64,000 nucleotides of DNA from Lotus japonicus (GCF_012489685.1 NC_080045.1:15232901-15296900); one strand, 5' to 3'. Counted from the first letter of the stretch, positions 32,689 to 44,124 are shown. Numbers and translations are program-made. The notes: a model not told the origin generated them from the sequence alone.

Positions 32689-33948
32689 TCACTCCATGGG
32701 GTCATGGTCACCCCTTCCATCGCCATAATCCGGATGAACACCGACATCATGCATCAAGCTCAAGTCTATCATCCCCTGCTCCAAGGTATTAAAATCCAAG
32801 GGCCCATTGTACCTGGGGTCTGATGTGCTACCTCCCCTCCAATGGAGGTCAAGATCCCTGTGTAGGCGATCTTGCCTCAAAAACATCCGCCCGAAAGCGG
32901 CCTCTATCCAAGCAGGAGAAGGGTCAGCACGTGGTGGAGTAACCACCTCATTCACCACCTCAACATTTTCTTCTTCCTCCTCTTCTTCTTCTTCTTCTTC
33001 TTCCGCTGGCTCCTCAGGATCCTCTTCCTCTTCCTCCTCTTGAGGCATCCTTGTCGTCCATTCTTTATAGAGTTGAGCGATCCTCTCCTTACTGAGCAGA
33101 GGTGCCACAGGCAACCTCTTCTCAATAACATGGACTGGCCTCCTAGCTCTGTCCCTCACCGCATGAATCAAAGAGCAAATCAAGTGAGGAAAGATGGGCC
33201 GATGTTTGTCTTTACTCCTGTTGTAAAGGGAATAAATCCGACCAGCAATGATGGTGGCCACATCCATAGGATGACCTCTCACGATGCAATAGATAGCAAC
33301 CAATGTAACCTCTCTAACTTCAGACTTGTTAGAGCTAGGAATGAGGGAATCCTGCAAAAATTCAGCCCAAACTCTAGCCAGCGGTGTCATGTCCTTCCTT
33401 CTCACAAAAATGATCTCATCTTCAACTGCTTCCCAGTCCCGCCCAGGCCGAACAATCACTGCCTTCATGTCTTCCAAGATCTCCGGTGACTTCTCCTCTA
33501 AGAGCTCATGATAAGTGGCCTTCTCGGGGAAAAGCTCCCTCTCTTGGTCCTCCGTGAGGAGACCAAGATGCCTGCGAATGACTGCTGGATTGTAATCAAT
33601 CACATCTCCCCTGAACCAAGATGAGTTCACCGGTGGCCTGGACCTGTCCTCTTGATTGTCACAGTAGGTGTTCGCGTAGAACTCCCTAACCATGACCTCA
33701 CAAGCAAACGGAATGGGGTTGACCCAATTCTTCCACCTCCTAATTTCCATGGCTTCCTGCATGCCCAAGAGGTCTCTCCTTCCCTCCCGATACAAAACTC
33801 CCCGCTCCTTCACACACTCTTTGTGTGCTAGGTGACCTCGGTAAAACTCCTCCTTAATCGCTGATAGGAAGCGAGAGCGATCAAAACTCCGGGAGGTGGA
33901 GGAAGAAGCTGCAGCTCTTGTGTTGGTTCTTGCTCTTTTTACAGGCAT
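32689..33948 (-). CDS. Envelope-position ORF of element C (plant transposon-protein-like, 419 aa)
   Basis: Starts at ATG 33948 (MPVKRARTNTRAAA, a basic nuclear-localisation-like start). A roughly 200-residue folded region follows (WKNWVNPIPFACEVMVREFY, VIDYNPAVIRRHLGL, MTPLARVWAEFL, GHPMDVATIIAGRIY). This resembles what Pfam calls the putative plant transposon protein family; that is from memory. Then comes a pure Glu-rich tract (about residues 315-340) and a C-terminus of charged residues. No signal peptide or membrane segment is visible, so it is not a typical envelope protein. The ATG sits immediately after a TTTTGCAG acceptor (33949-33956). Fully open and apparently intact; a second copy is at 62104-62693. 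Confidence 0.8.
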   Translation of the reverse strand: MPVKRARTNTRAAASSSTSRSFDRSRFLSAIKEEFYRGHLAHKECVKERGVLYREGRRDLLGMQEAMEIRRWKNWVNPIPFACEVMVREFYANTYCDNQEDRSRPPVNSSWFRGDVIDYNPAVIRRHLGLLTEDQERELFPEKATYHELLEEKSPEILEDMKAVIVRPGRDWEAVEDEIIFVRRKDMTPLARVWAEFLQDSLIPSSNKSEVREVTLVAIYCIVRGHPMDVATIIAGRIYSLYNRSKDKHRPIFPHLICSLIHAVRDRARRPVHVIEKRLPVAPLLSKERIAQLYKEWTTRMPQEEEEEEDPEEPAEEEEEEEEEEEENVEVVNEVVTPPRADPSPAWIEAAFGRMFLRQDRLHRDLDLHWRGGSTSDPRYNGPLDFNTLEQGMIDLSLMHDVGVHPDYGDGRGDHDPME

Positions 33949-34381
33949 CTGCAAAATTGTTAGCCCATACACAAGCCACAAATGTTAGAAATGTTAGTTC
34001 AAAAATAAAAAGAAATGAAAGAAGAAACTTTGTACAAAAATAGAACAACCTAAGAGCACCCAACAAGTTTCTTAGTGATTTTGGCAAAGAGAGAAAAATT
34101 ACCACAAGCACTTGCCAAAAATCGACTAAGAGAACCCATTGAGGCATTCTATCAAACACCTTATAAGCAAAAGCTAAACTAAACTAATCCACAAAATCCT
34201 AACTACCCATTCCTCACAAATTCACAACCCCTTTCTAATTAAGCACAAAATCAACCCATAATGAATAAATACAACCCAAACCCAACTTGCACTAACACAA
34301 ATTCACTCACCCTTACCCAAAAGAAGCATGCATTGCAAAACTCATGAACTATGATGAAGGAAAGTGGAAAATGGAACTTAC
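33949..34381 (-). other. Predicted intron in the 5' leader of the C envelope-position ORF
   Basis: On the minus strand a strong donor CAAG/GTAAGT (GT at 34380-34381) pairs with an acceptor TTTTGCAG (33949-33956) that ends exactly at the ATG. The 433 bp between are AT-rich, as plant introns are. This predicts a separate, spliced transcript for the ORF. Confidence 0.5.
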
Positions 34382-34852
34382 CTTGACTTGAGAGTGAGTG
34401 GGTGCAAGTGGAATAGACTTGATGCAATGCAAAACTTTGAAGCAAAAGGAAGAGCTAATGTGTGTGCAAGTGAGAAATGAGAAGTGGAAATGGGGTATGG
34501 AGAGAGTGAGGTGCGTTTTTTATGGGAGAATGGGAGTTAAGAGTGGGAAAATGAAAGGTTGGGGTTTTAAAACCCAAAATCTGGCAGAAACAACGTATAG
34601 GAGCGCTCGAGCGCTCATGGGGAACGCTCAGGCGCTCGTGCCAGATACAGAGGCAGTGCCTCTGCCTCTAATTGGCGCCTAGGCGCTCAACCCAGTTTTT
34701 TCACAAAAATTTTACTTTTTTTTTTTTTTTTTGAAATTAAACACCTAAAATACTACAAAATTAAAAGATAGAAAATAATAAAATAAAAAGAATGGGTTGT
34801 CTCCCATTTAGCCCTAGGTTATAGTCCTAAGTGGACTCTCCTTCCGATGGTG
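34382..34852 (-). promoter_or_regulatory. Candidate internal promoter of element C
   Basis: This holds GC palindrome motifs (GGCGCCTAGGCGC and GAGCGCTCGAGCGCTC, 34602-34693) like those upstream of the LTR TATA box. An AT-rich TATA-like CATAAAAAAC (34514-34523, minus) lies downstream of them. The first-exon leader would run to the donor at 34381. A T-run at 34717-34734 lies upstream. The reuse of the LTR motif suggests a duplicated promoter module; activity is inferred. Confidence 0.35.
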
Positions 34853-37372
34853 TTAGGAAGGAAATTCCTTTCCATTGATTAACTTACCACAAGTGCAAGG
34901 AAGAAACCTTGCACAAAACCTCTGGAGTAAATCCTCCCATGAGGCTATGTCCTCTTGCTCATCAAACCAAGCTCTAGCCTCCCTCGTCAAAGAATGAGGG
35001 AAGAGTTTAATCTTCACTTCATCACTTGAAACACCCTCAATCTTAGCAAGGGTGCTAGCTTGGGTAAACTTCACCATATGGGCATGCAAGTTCTCGTACT
35101 TGGACCCCCCATACTTGTTACCATTAACAAGCTTGATGAGAGCCGGATGGAACTCATCAATTTGGGCATTAACTTTGGGGATCTCTTCCAAAACCTTCGA
35201 CCTGCTTCTAATCACATCACAAACAAAGTCATTGTCATGGTTAGTCTCAATCATAGGATTAAAAACAGAAAACCGTACCTTTTCCTTACCAACACGGAGA
35301 ATGAGGTGACCCTTGTCAACATCAATCTTAGCTCTACCAGTAGCTAAGAAAGGTCGACCAAGAATGAGAGGAATCTTCTCATCCTCCTCCATATCAAGCA
35401 CAACAAAGTCTACGGGGAACACATACTTGTCCACCCGCACCATTACATCCTCCACAATCCCATATGGAGTCTTAAGGGATCGATCCGCCATTTGTAAGGA
35501 GAGCATGGTTGGGGTAACTTCTCCTAGGTTAAGCCTCTCAAACATGGTGAGCGGCATCAAATTGATACTCGCTCCAAGATCACACAAGGCTTCCACATCC
35601 GCCATGCCTTCAATTTCCACCGGAATAGTGAAACTTCCGGGGTCCCTTCTTTTCTTTGGCATCTTCTGCTGCAAAATGGCACTACATTCCTCCGTCATCA
35701 ACACCGTCTCATCCACTCCCTTCAACCTTCTTCTCTTATGCAGAATATCCTTCATAAACTTAGCATATATAGGCATTTGTTCCAAAGCATCGGCAAAAGG
35801 AATACTAATGTGGAGCTTTTTGAAAACATCAACAAATTTTGAAAACTTTTTATCTAAGCTCTTCTTAGCCAATGCTTTAGGGAACGGAACCTTGCTAGTT
35901 TCAGGAGTAAGATCAACTTCCTCTCTCACCTTAATAGGTACAACTACTTCTCCTTCCACTCTCTCCTCTCTCTTTTCTCCCTCTGTTTTTTTCTTCAATT
36001 CATTCATCACTCTCCCACTTCTAGTGGCTACAACAGAGGCATTTTCTTGCTTAGGATTGGGGATAGTGTCGGAAGGAAATTTACCTTGAGGTCTCTTGGC
36101 TATTTGCTTGGCCAGCTGACCAAATTGATTCTCAAGATTCTTGATAGTCGCCTCTTGATTCTTGTAATTATTCTCCGTCCGGTTGATGAAAGTTTCCACC
36201 AACTCTTCTAAGCTCTTCTTGGAACCACCACCTTCACCTTCTCCTCGCTCTTGAGGTTGTCTTGAGCTTTGGCCTTGAAATCCTTGGCTAGGAAATTGTC
36301 TTTGAAAACCACTTCCTTGCCCATTATTACCTTGCCTCCAAGAAAAATTAGGGTGATTCCTCCATCCTGGATTGTAAGTATTTGAAAATGGGTCATTCCG
36401 AGCTTGACCCATAGCCTTCACTTCCTCCTCCGGTCTAGTCTCTGTGCATTCTTCGCTGTCATGTGGCCCTCCACAAGTCACACACTCCAATTTGGCAACT
36501 CGACCACCAATATTGGTAGTCTTCATTTGATTTTGAATCTCATTCATTTGCTTGGAAAGTTGCTTGTTGGAGGCCATAAGTTGATCATAAGCTTCAACCT
36601 CAAGGACTCCTCTTCGGGCTTGGCGATCATTACTAGAGTTCATGGCTCTTATAGCCATCTTTTCAATCAACTCATACCCCACTTGTGGAAGTAAGGCATC
36701 GAACTCTCCACTTGAAGCCGCATCCAAGCCAAACCTCGAAGAATATTGGAGACCATCATAGAACTTTGCTACTTGCTCAGCTTGAGTAAGGTTATGTTGA
36801 TGACACCTTCTCAAGAGCTTCTTGAACCTCTCCCAAGCTTCATAGAGATTCTCATCGGTGGATTGAGCAAAAGTCATGATGTCATTCTTGAGCTTCCTCA
36901 AGAGGGCTCTTGGAACAAACCTTGTGGTGAACTTCTCAGCCAAGTCTTCCCAAGATGTAATGGTACCTTGGGGCTGTGAATTCAACCACTCTTCAGCAGT
37001 ATCCCTCAATGAAAAAGGGAATAAACTCAAGCGGATGGTGTCCGCTGAAACATTATGAACTCTGTAGGTGTTGCAATTGCGGATAAACCGCTCCATGTGT
37101 GCATGAGGATCTTCAAGAGCACCTCCACCATACTGATTTTGGCTCACCAAGTTGATGAATGTCGGCCTCAGCTCAAAGTTTTCCGTGCCATCGGGGGAAA
37201 CTATGCTGCCCGGATAATCGTAGCTCATGGCAGCCGAGGTGAGGTCTCTGAGAGAACGATTGACATTCTCCAATTCTTGCTCTTGAAGTCTTTGAGCAAG
37301 AGCCTCATTCACTCTTTCTTCAATGTGGGCTTGCATCTCCTCCTCCGTCATATGGGCAGCCATGGCGGCTAA
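34853..37372 (-). pseudogene. gag: Gag-protease-Gag' ORF of element C (interrupted near its start by solo LTR G)
   Basis: A long open frame on the minus strand, about 840 codons to the stop at 34853. In order: a retrotransposon Gag core (LFPFSLRDTAEEWLNSQP, SWEDLAEKFTTRFVP), a CCHC knuckle (CVTCGGPHDSEEC), a Gln/Asn/Gly-rich linker, and a basic helical region. An Athila-type aspartic protease follows (CDLGASINLMPLTMFERL, then LILGRPFLATG). After the protease comes a second Gag-like core (YGGSKYENLHAHMVKF, IKLFPHSLTREARAWFDEQ, SWEDLLQRFCARFLP) where reverse transcriptase is expected. The two Gag cores are clearly related but far from identical. The first 33 codons are beyond solo LTR G at 40873-40970, and the frame matches across the insertion. 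Apart from G no stop interrupts it. Confidence 0.9.
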
Positions 37373-40300
37373 TGTAAGACCTGAATTTTCAGAACAAGCT
37401 AGTTTCCGACTCACGCGTAGGATCAGTGTAAGCGTGACAGGAGTTTGATATTTGAGGAAGATTAATGAAGAAGAAAGTTCAGGAATTGCTTGAGGAATGT
37501 TGCGTAGTTGTTTTCGGAGTTAGTGCGAGTCGTCTGCACACTTGCCTTAGGGCGAGCGTGTCCAGAATAGGCTATTTGGCTCTTAAAGTAACGTTTTGAG
37601 TGAGATTTCGAACTCTCGGAAAATTTAAAGATTCTCTTTATTTTTCCATCGACCAGCGTTTCATTTCGGAACTCTGGACTGTACGCACGATAGGTTTCAC
37701 TTTCCGGAAGCTCGACGACTCTAATTTCTTTGCTTCGAAACCCTATTTTCGAGCAATGGATGAAGACTTTTTCTATTCGGGACTTCTAACGAAGATTCCG
37801 TCCGTGTAGCCAGACTTGTTTCGACGTTTCCAATCTTTCTTCAGTAGGAAGTTTTGTCGTTTGAGCATCACAGCAAAAAGTAGTTTTTCGGGGCAGATTA
37901 ACCGACACCGCTTTTGAGTTTTTCGATATCGTTTTTCCCAAATCCTAGATATTTGTTTTGAGTTCTGGAATTCTGACGCCAGAATCTCTCTTAGAATTCC
38001 ACGGTGATCGTGCTGCAAAAATCGGAATCGCGAAATTTTCATTTTCCCGCGATTTCACCCGCCTATAAATAGCGCGAAAAAGCAAAATCCTCTCATTTCT
38101 TTCCTCAAAGGGCCGCGAGTTTGGAGAGCAAGGGAGAAGAGGAATTTTCGCGAAACCTTGACCAATCTTCGTGCAGTTCGTCCCTACTTCTAGGTATCGA
38201 GGTAACTATCATGAATCCTGCCTCTGATTTCTGTTTCTGCTGAGTTTCTGAAGTCGTTTCTGTGCTCTAAGTTTTGAGCTTTTTCTAAAATTGTCCGATT
38301 TCTCTGATTTCTCGCTTGGGTTATGTTCCTTATGTTCCCCTGAGTCTAAAACCTCTGTCAGTAAACTCTGATTGCGATTCATTTGTCCAGGATCTGAAAA
38401 ATTGACTCAAAACTCTTTTTGTCTCACATTTCGAAACTTTATTGTCGTAAAGCTATAATCTGACTTCGTGCCTTTAGGATTTGTTGTCACGGATGTCATG
38501 AGGATCAATACTGTCAAATCTGTTTTCAGAACCGATAACTTTGAAGTTTTGAGCCTTTATTTTGGACCAAAATGCCCCTGCGTAGTCGTATTTCGACCCG
38601 ATTGTCTGAAAATTGTTCCGACAGTTTCTTTGCCTTAGTTTTATCCTAAAACTACCTTGTGAATTGATTTGATCAAAGAAAAAGAGCCGAAGCCCTTTTT
38701 CCTTTGAGGCCGTGGACTATTTCCTTTAGGGGGGAGTTTTTCGGTTTCGAAAACTTGTCTTTTCGTACCTGATTGTCCTATTCTGAAGCTTTAATGCTTT
38801 GTCTATCGTTTATGTATTGCTTTGCGATCGAACTAATCGATTTTGTGTGGATTCTGCTTTGTTTTTCCTCCGAGGTTCAGTTGAAGGAACTTTGGAAGTT
38901 TCAAGGCATTCCTGTGAAGGAGATTTGATTTGCGAAGCTGGATCAGCTCGAGGTTAGGGCAACTTACATATATATTAGCTATGATTTCATGATAGGCGTC
39001 GATCAATTCGACTTATGCTTTACTTTGATGTTGATTATGTTGATGAACTGATGTTGTGATGTTGTGCTTTGTTGGATTGTGCGTTTTGACGCGACTTCGG
39101 AGTGGAGATTCATTGATCTGGTGATCTTTGATGTTTCGGGTTGGATGAGCAACCCTAGGCAAGTTCAAACGAGGGGTTTGAGACTTAGCCATTTGTTGGG
39201 ATTCGTTGGTTTACTTAGACTTTCCCCGGGAAACTTCTTTTGGGTGGTTGGTTTTCGGAAAACCTAGAATGAATAGAATTTTGTAAACTAAAGACTTGGG
39301 AAACCTAGATTTTGAGAAATAAACTCATAACCTGACTAATCTGAATTGAAATCATTTTTATTAATGTTTAAGTATAGGAAAACTGAAAGGGAAAATATTT
39401 ACGAAAGACGGGGAAAAGTCGACCTTTGTTGTGAGTTATTGGAATTGGGGAAAGCCACTAAGGTGAGCTATGGTGATGATTGAAAGTCACCGAGTACTTT
39501 ACGTACTCTTGTTGATGGGGTTGTGTTGTATTGACCGACATTAATCCCTTGGGTTCTCTTGTTGTTGGAGCGGTGTTGTATTGACCGACACTTACTCCGA
39601 GTTGTGTTGTATTGACCGACACTAACTCATGGGTTTGTTGAGATTGGGTTGTGAGCTAGACACTTTCGTGGTAAGGACGATTCGTTGTTTGGCTAACCAC
39701 GTTGCATTCAATCGGGTGAATAACGGGAATGGTTCACCTGTGCATATCATGGTGAATAACGGGAATGGTTCACCTTGCATTAATGATGAATAACGGGAAT
39801 GGTTCATCATTCGGTGAATAACGGGAATGGTTCACCAAGGATGAATAACGGGAATGGTTCATCCAGGATGGATAACGGGAATGGTCCATCCATAGTGAAA
39901 ATGCTTCACTTGTGGCGAACGGGAACGCGTCACAAATCCGGATTCATATTGTGCATTTCACGCATACATTCATGCTGACTGAGACTATGTGCTGTTTGTT
40001 TATTGAAGCAATGTTAGAGCCATAACATGCTAGGATTACTTATATGCTTATATAACAACTTATATATATACCCTGTCACATGTTGAGTGTATATGTACTT
40101 ATTGCTGTGAGTTGACCCTAGCGCCTTGGCTTTGTTTGTATGTTTGTGTTTGGGCGGTCGGCCTGCTGCCAGATGTCGATGGTCGACTGGTTCTCGACGG
40201 TCTCTCCCTCGGGGGGGATCAGATATGAGCTGCTGGATCGGGATGCCCCCACCGCTTGGGTGATCGATGTAGCTGGTCACCGAGCGACGTATCGGGGAAG

Positions 40301-40872
40301 GGTCATGGAGGACCGGACTGACGAGCGTGGACGTCTGACGAAAGGAGTTCTATGGCGCATAGAGTTGAGCTTCAACTTGCCGACTTCAGATCGTTGTGGG
40401 TTTGGCACTGGGAGGTTAGGTTTGGGCAGGCGTCATGTTTTGTGTAGAGCTCTGATTCGTTTTGCTTTTGGGATCGGGTAGGTTTCCGACGCATGACTTT
40501 TCGTGTGGTTCTCTTACTGAGGGATCACAGTGAGTCAGTTGGACCATAGGGGTCTTTGCTTAGGCCATATTGAGGCCGACTTTCTCCTAGTGGTTTGTAA
40601 TTATAATTTTCTCACTTACACTTCTGGGTCTGTATATATTTGCCTACGGGCACACTGCTTTGGAGTCACTGCGAGTGCGCGTGACATGGAGTGCAGCTGA
40701 GGCTGTACATGTATATATGTTGTATATCGGTTAGTTTAGTTGTTGGGTGTTGTCTCTACTTCTTTATCGCTTTGATTTAAAGGAAAGAAACAAAAGGAAA
40801 AAAAATTACCTGTTTTCCGCGTAAAGATTATTTTTGGTTACTAAAGTGACACTTGGAAATCGGGGTGTTACA
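37373..40872 (+). repeat. Solo LTR G (A family) in the gag of C
   Basis: 3500 bp, TGTAAGACC...GTTACA, flanked by GCTAA (37368-37372 and 40873-40877). It is therefore the product of recombination between the two LTRs of a full element. It is diverged from the A LTRs by several percent and has small indels. It keeps the E2F/TATA core (38043-38072), three units of hairpin array I (39492-39622), most of array II (39715-39934, unit seven having lost its loop) and an uninterrupted LTR ORF. Confidence 0.95.
40140..40481 (+). CDS. LTR-borne ORF in solo LTR G (113 aa, or 102 aa from ATG 40173)
   Basis: Open in this LTR, broken in the two A LTRs. The conserved core from residue about 10 reads CCQMSMVDWF, GGIRYELLDRD, WVIDVAGHRATYRGRVMEDR, GVLWRIELSFNLP. 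The same core, in LTR H (minus strand 63180-63659), reads CQMSLADWF, RGIRYEMIDQD, WVVDPASHRATYSGRIMEDR, GVLRRCSVSFNLP. Most nucleotide differences in the core are at third codon positions, which indicates selection for the protein in both lineages. No known domain is recognised. ATG 40173 directly follows CTGCCAG, a plausible splice acceptor, but similarity to H continues about ten codons upstream, so the start is open. It lies in the transcribed leader, ahead of gag. Confidence 0.65.
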   Translation: MFVFGRSACCQMSMVDWFSTVSPSGGIRYELLDRDAPTAWVIDVAGHRATYRGRVMEDRTDERGRLTKGVLWRIELSFNLPTSDRCGFGTGRLGLGRRHVLCRALIRFAFGIG

Positions 40873-40970
40873 GCTAACTCAGCAGCTCTTTGTTGAGCTC
40901 GTCGACGATGGAGGGTGCGTTCTGGCTCCGGATCAAACAGCAGTGGATCCGTGCCAAGACTACCGTGCAT
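40873..40970 (-). pseudogene. gag: First 33 codons of the C gag, cut off by solo LTR G
   Basis: ATG at 40970, then a conserved Athila-type Gag start (DPEPERTLHRRRAQQRA) up to the GCTAA duplication at 40873-40877. Upstream, a CTAAC branch-point-like motif (41008-41014 region), a T-rich stretch and ATTTCAG just before the ATG suggest that a leader intron ends here. Confidence 0.8.
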
Positions 40971-41077
40971 AAACTGAAATCACAAAACAGAGAAAAGGTT
41001 AGTAACACCTATTCAATGCAATGCTTAGTAACACAAACAAACAAACTTTTTAACTTAAATCGAAAACCACAAACAAT

Positions 41078-41094
41078 CCCCGGCAACGGCGCCA
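41078..41094 (-). promoter_or_regulatory. Primer-binding site of element C
   Basis: On the minus strand TGGCGCCGTTGCCGGGG, six bases from the LTR edge at 41101. This is the conserved site of Athila/Calypso-type elements and, from memory, complementary to tRNA-Asp. Confidence 0.88.
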
Positions 41095-41100
41095 AAAACT

Positions 41101-42430
41101 TGTTGGTCAATTCGCAAGTGTACGAATACCTCCGGGTTTTAAAATATCGAACCACAGGGATTGTGAGTGAGAATTGTTGATTTAAGCCTAAAGTTTGCAA
41201 GTTCTTAAAACAGTAAAATTCAGAAATTGATTTTGGTTGATTGTGACGAAAGATTTGCAAAAGAGCAATGTTGAAAATGATGTAAATAACAAATGATGGA
41301 AAATTGCCTTGGGTTGCTGATCATCTAATCCATTTTAGTCCACCTATCCTATGCATGTGAAACCTTGATTTAACTCTTGTTGTTATAGCCTATGTACTTA
41401 CTAGTTGATTCCTCACAAAAGTAATTCTCTCAAATTGAAAGTTAAGCCCAATTCCTTGTGTACTTAAACATTCATAAGAGGTATAATATCATGTATAATC
41501 AGGCCAACAAAACCCTACCCTCACTCTATGCCTAGAAGCAAGTATAGAAGGATCTATTCCAATTCATGTCCCTAAATCATAACAAATTTCCATTTTATTA
41601 TAATCTAGCCTATAGCAAAGGTGCACCAAAGCTAAACATGCAATAAAGAATTGAAATACAAGATTGAATCAAGACTCATGCATAGAGATAAGATTTACAA
41701 ACTAAAATTTCATAGAATCACTTAACCCAAAGCAAAAAGTAAACTAGCCACTCATGGCTAGTGAATTCATAAAGGGAATGTAAAGAAAACCTGAGAAGAA
41801 ATACAAGTTGGAAGCCTCCCTTGGCCCCAAAGTTCTCCTCAGCTCTCAAACTTGATCAAAAATGAGTAAAATGTCCAAATGTATCAAAGAAATTGGCCTA
41901 AGCCTTATTTATAGGCAAAATGAACGAAACTGGGTGCTCAGGCGCCAATTCAGAGCGCCTGAGCGCCAATTGCATGTTGAGAAAACATACCTCTGACCCT
42001 ATTGGCGCCTAGGCGCCCATTCCCAGCGCCTAGGCGCTTAAGCTCGCCTGAAAAGGACTTTTTGGCTTCTGAAACTCCTCTTTTCAATCCTCTTTAAGTT
42101 CTTCATCAATTCCATGCTTCTTGGCCTTCTTTCTCCTTCAGTTTCTGCTCTCCAAACCTAACCAACAAGTCAAGGAAGATTCTAGAAGCTCCAAGAGCTC
42201 ATTAGCACAAGAGGTCCTTCATAAAACACAACAAAACCATGCAAGTCCTAAAATTTACTTGAAATGCAAGAAAACTACCTATAAAACTACTAAATTACCA
42301 AAACAAAATAAAGACTAAAGAAAAGAATAAAAATGCATGAGAATGCATGAAACACTACATGAGACTCAACAAAAAGACTCAAAACAAACAAAGAAATGAC
42401 CCTAAAAACACTACTAAAACAGGGTCATCA
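41101..42430 (-). repeat. 5' LTR of element C (1330 bp)
   Basis: Same ends as 30188-31490. TATA box at 41903-41913 on the minus strand. The palindromic block upstream (41935-42045) holds an extra GCGCCAATTCAGAGCGCCTGAGCGCC-type module absent from the other LTR but present in C2 (60945-60990). About 15 scattered substitutions separate the two LTRs. Confidence 0.93.
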
Positions 42431-42692
42431 ACTATCCATTTAGGAAAGCACTCTTTACATCCATCTGATAGAGTCTGAACTTCAAAAGAAGAGCAACACC
42501 TAGCAAGAGTCTTATAGATTCCTGTCTAGCTATTGGAGCAAAGGTCTCATCAAAATCAACTCCCTCTATCTGAGTATATCCTTGTGCAACAAGCCTTGCT
42601 TTGTTCCTTGTAACTCTTCCAGTTTCATCTGACTTGTTCTTGAAGATCCATTTGGTGCCAATGATGTTTACTTCTTCAGGTCTAGGCACTAA
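42431..42692 (-). pseudogene. pol: D reverse transcriptase, N-terminal part
   Basis: Minus-strand reading contains [48 protein letters not shown] and [11 protein letters not shown], the classical start of Ty1/copia reverse transcriptase. It stops at the insertion site of C; the remainder resumes at 30187. A stop separates it from the integrase part at 42693. Confidence 0.93.
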
Positions 42693-44124
42693 ATCTCATA
42701 CTTCATTTCTCCTGAACTGCTCTAGTTCTTCTTGCATATAATTTATCCAGTATTCATCAGTGAGAGCTTCGTTGACATTCTTGGGTTCTATCTTGGAGAT
42801 GAAACAACCATGAGCAATAAGATTTCTGGATCTGGTGGTCACCCCTTCTTGAAGATTACCAATGATGTTCTCTTGATGATGATTCTTCTGAATCCTGATT
42901 GATGGAGCCTTGTTTGATGTGGTCACTTTGTCTTCCTGTTCATCTGCACTTGTCTCAGAACCATTGTCGAGGATAGTTGCTGGAGCATCATCTGCACCAT
43001 CATCATCTTCATTCATATTAGTCTCTTCCCTCTTACTTGGTTCATCATCCACAGTCACATTTACAGATTCCATCATGGTTTTTGTGCGTGAATTAAAAAC
43101 CCTATAAGCTTTGTTGTTCATTGAGTACCCCATGAAAATCCCTTCATCTCTCCTTGGATCAAGCTTTCTCCTAGGGTCACGATCTGCAAGAATGTAGCAT
43201 ATACTTCCAAATATGTGAAAGTATTTAACAGTGGGCTTCCTACCTTTCCATAGTTCATACTGAGTGGCAGATGTCTGTGCTCTAATGGTGAGCCTATTAT
43301 GTATGTAACATGCAATACTCATAGCTTCAGCCCAGAACTTGTTTGGAATCTTCTTAGCATGTAACATTACTCTTGCTGATTCCTGGAGAGTTATATTCTT
43401 TCTTTCAACAATTCCATATGCTGAGGTGTGATGGGGCAGAAAACTCATGACTTATTCCTTCTGATCCACAGAACTCCAAGAATTTTGAATTCTCAAACTC
43501 TCTTCCATGATCACTTCTGATTCTCACAATCACACTATTCTTCTCATTCTGAAGTCTCAAGCATAGATTTTTTAATATGTCAAAAGTATCTGATTTTTCT
43601 CTCATGAATTCAACCCATGTATACCTGGAAAAATCATCAACACAGACAAACACATACATTTTTCCTCCCAAGCTTTCAACCTGCATGGGACCCATAAGAT
43701 CCATGTGAAACAATTCAAGAACCTTTGTCGTGGTCTGATGTTGGAGCACCTTGTGTGACACCTTGGTTTGTTTTCCAATCTGACATTATCCACAAAGCTT
43801 TCCTTCTCCCAAACTCAGTTTAGGCAGACCTCTTATTGCTTCATCAGCAATAACCTTTTGCATGCTCCTGTAGTTGAGATGTCCTAGTCTTTGATGCCAT
43901 ACATTAACTTCATCTTCCTTGGTTATCAAACATCTAGAAACTTGAGCTCTTTCCTCAGATGTCCAAATGTAGCAATTGTCTTTTGATCTGACTCCTATCA
44001 TCACAATTCTGTCATCATCAGTAGTCACAACACATTCTATTTTATTGAACTTCACATCAAGCCCTTGGTCACAAAGTTGGCTTATACAGATCAAATTTAC
44101 AGTTAGACCATTGACTAGTAACAT
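42693..44124 (-). pseudogene. pol: D integrase with flanking spacer, several frame breaks
   Basis: Minus-strand order: a pre-integrase zinc domain (VWHQRLGHLNYRSMQKV, then LCG) at 44124-43790, and the catalytic core (FHMDLMGPMQVES, VDDFSRYTWVEF, RSDHGREFENSKF) at 43761-43440. A damaged catalytic Glu region follows (AYGIVERKNITLQESARVML), then the GKRP-like tail (YELWKGRKPTVKYFHIFGS, DPRRKLDPRRDEGIFMGYS), and an acidic spacer leading into reverse transcriptase. Three frame changes break it. Integrase would insert the DNA copy into the genome; this one cannot be made. Confidence 0.9.

Larger units (their letters stand above)
30188..42430 (-). mobile_element. Element C: Athila-like gypsy element without reverse transcriptase or integrase
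   Basis: Flanked by ACTAT (30183-30187 and 42431-42435). LTRs of 1303 and 1330 bp begin TGATGACCC and end CCAACA on the minus strand. Right after the 5' LTR (41101-42430) lies the primer site TGGCGCCGTTGCCGGGG, typical of the Athila/Calypso lineage. The interior encodes a Gag-protease-Gag' ORF and, after a 0.9-kb gap, a separate ORF in the envelope position. No reverse transcriptase, RNase H or integrase is present. Total length is 12.2 kb, of which 3.5 kb is solo LTR G. LTR divergence by eye is about 1 percent plus one indel block. Confidence 0.93.

Noticed and set aside
32872..33489. 205-codon plus-strand ORF
   Set aside because: Antisense shadow of the C envelope-position ORF, with a poly-Phe tract produced by its Glu-rich stretch.
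35313..36089. 258-codon plus-strand ORF
   Set aside because: Shadow of the Gag-protease-Gag' ORF of C on the opposite strand; composition mirrors that gene and no domain is seen.
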